Shown here: positions 63,876 through 64,000 of the stretch, piece after piece
How positions within the stretch are numbered: the stretch's first letter is position 1
Layout of the letters: each line of letters opens with the position of its first letter
Assembly: GCA_963931805.1 (NCBI GenBank)
Contig: OZ007500.1
Location: forward strand, 43,459,988-43,523,987
Source of the DNA: Microdon myrmicae
Lineage: Eukaryota > Arthropoda > Insecta > Diptera > Syrphidae
DNA: 64,000 nucleotides
Direction of reading: 5' to 3'
Made by a program: the position numbers and the translations under genes
The notes under the pieces: model-generated
Databases searched by the model: none
What the model was told of the DNA's origin: nothing
The model's input: only the letters and a program-made list of their open reading frames with translations

Positions 63876-64000
63876 TATAGTAAAATAATCATTATTTTAC
63901 CCACATACATAGTATTTTTATAAATAATTTGCAATGTTAGATTTGCGGAAATATGAGCCGAGAAGTAGAGTCCTGTTTTAAAAACCCCCGCTGATGGTGT

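Overview
The window looks like a repeat-packed stretch of an insect nuclear genome, most likely a fly. The evidence is a split odorant receptor co-receptor (Orco) gene whose protein reads closest to brachyceran Orco as I remember it, short spliced exons with GT/AG borders, a tRNA-Asp-headed SINE, mariner elements with TA duplications, and many Jockey, RTE, R1 and CR1-like non-LTR retrotransposons plus Gypsy remnants. The species cannot be fixed from the sequence alone. No bacterial-type genes, operons, CRISPR or rRNA were seen.

Host gene: Orco occupies 5044-6245 on the minus strand. Four coding exons join in phase and give 339 codons (transmembrane segments 1-4 and the second intracellular loop). 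The remaining C-terminal exons are not present between 5043 and position 1, so the gene either continues beyond the left edge through an intron of more than 5 kb, itself carrying a 3.3-kb dead LINE, or it is broken.

Region by region: 1-5043 is the Orco intron with a CR1-like LINE corpse and two fragments of a 446-bp repeat family (here R446). 7140-11572 is a single 5'-truncated Jockey-like insertion bounded by a 13-bp target duplication and interrupted by a tRNA-SINE and by a solo LTR. 12.6-14.6 kb holds a second solo LTR. 15.7-16.2 kb is a short copy of the same Jockey-like 3' end. 17.2-18.0 kb is a minisatellite. 18.4-21.5, 24.4-26.35, 45.6-48.7 and 59.0-60.3 kb are four copies of one RTE-like LINE. 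22.0-23.2, 26.35-27.8, 28.2-29.2 and 30.3-31.6 kb are mariner elements. 27.8-32.0 kb is a broken Gypsy pol, integrase on one strand and protease/RT on the other, riddled with mariner and SINE insertions. 33.4-37.8 kb has three more LTR copies. 38.6-43.3 kb is one CR1-like LINE on the minus strand cut by a SINE, an LTR and an R446 array. 43.4-45.3 kb is an R1-like LINE cut by a Tc1-like element plus R446. 50.5-55.9 kb is a complete Jockey-type retrotransposon with two ORFs and a 13-bp target duplication. 60.27-62.35 kb is an LTR plus Gypsy gag inserted in an RTE copy. The last kilobase is a LINE RT fragment fused to the 5' end of another mariner.

How the parts relate: the elements form a small ecosystem. 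The RTE LINE appears to have given rise to headless internal-deletion derivatives (its 5' ~70 bp joined to its 3' ~75 bp) and then to a tRNA-Asp-headed SINE with the same body, all ending in GAT repeats. Nested insertions give a relative order: CR1-like, R1-like and Gypsy bodies are oldest; SINEs and LTRs came later; the GTG-start mariner copies and the complete Jockey element are among the youngest.
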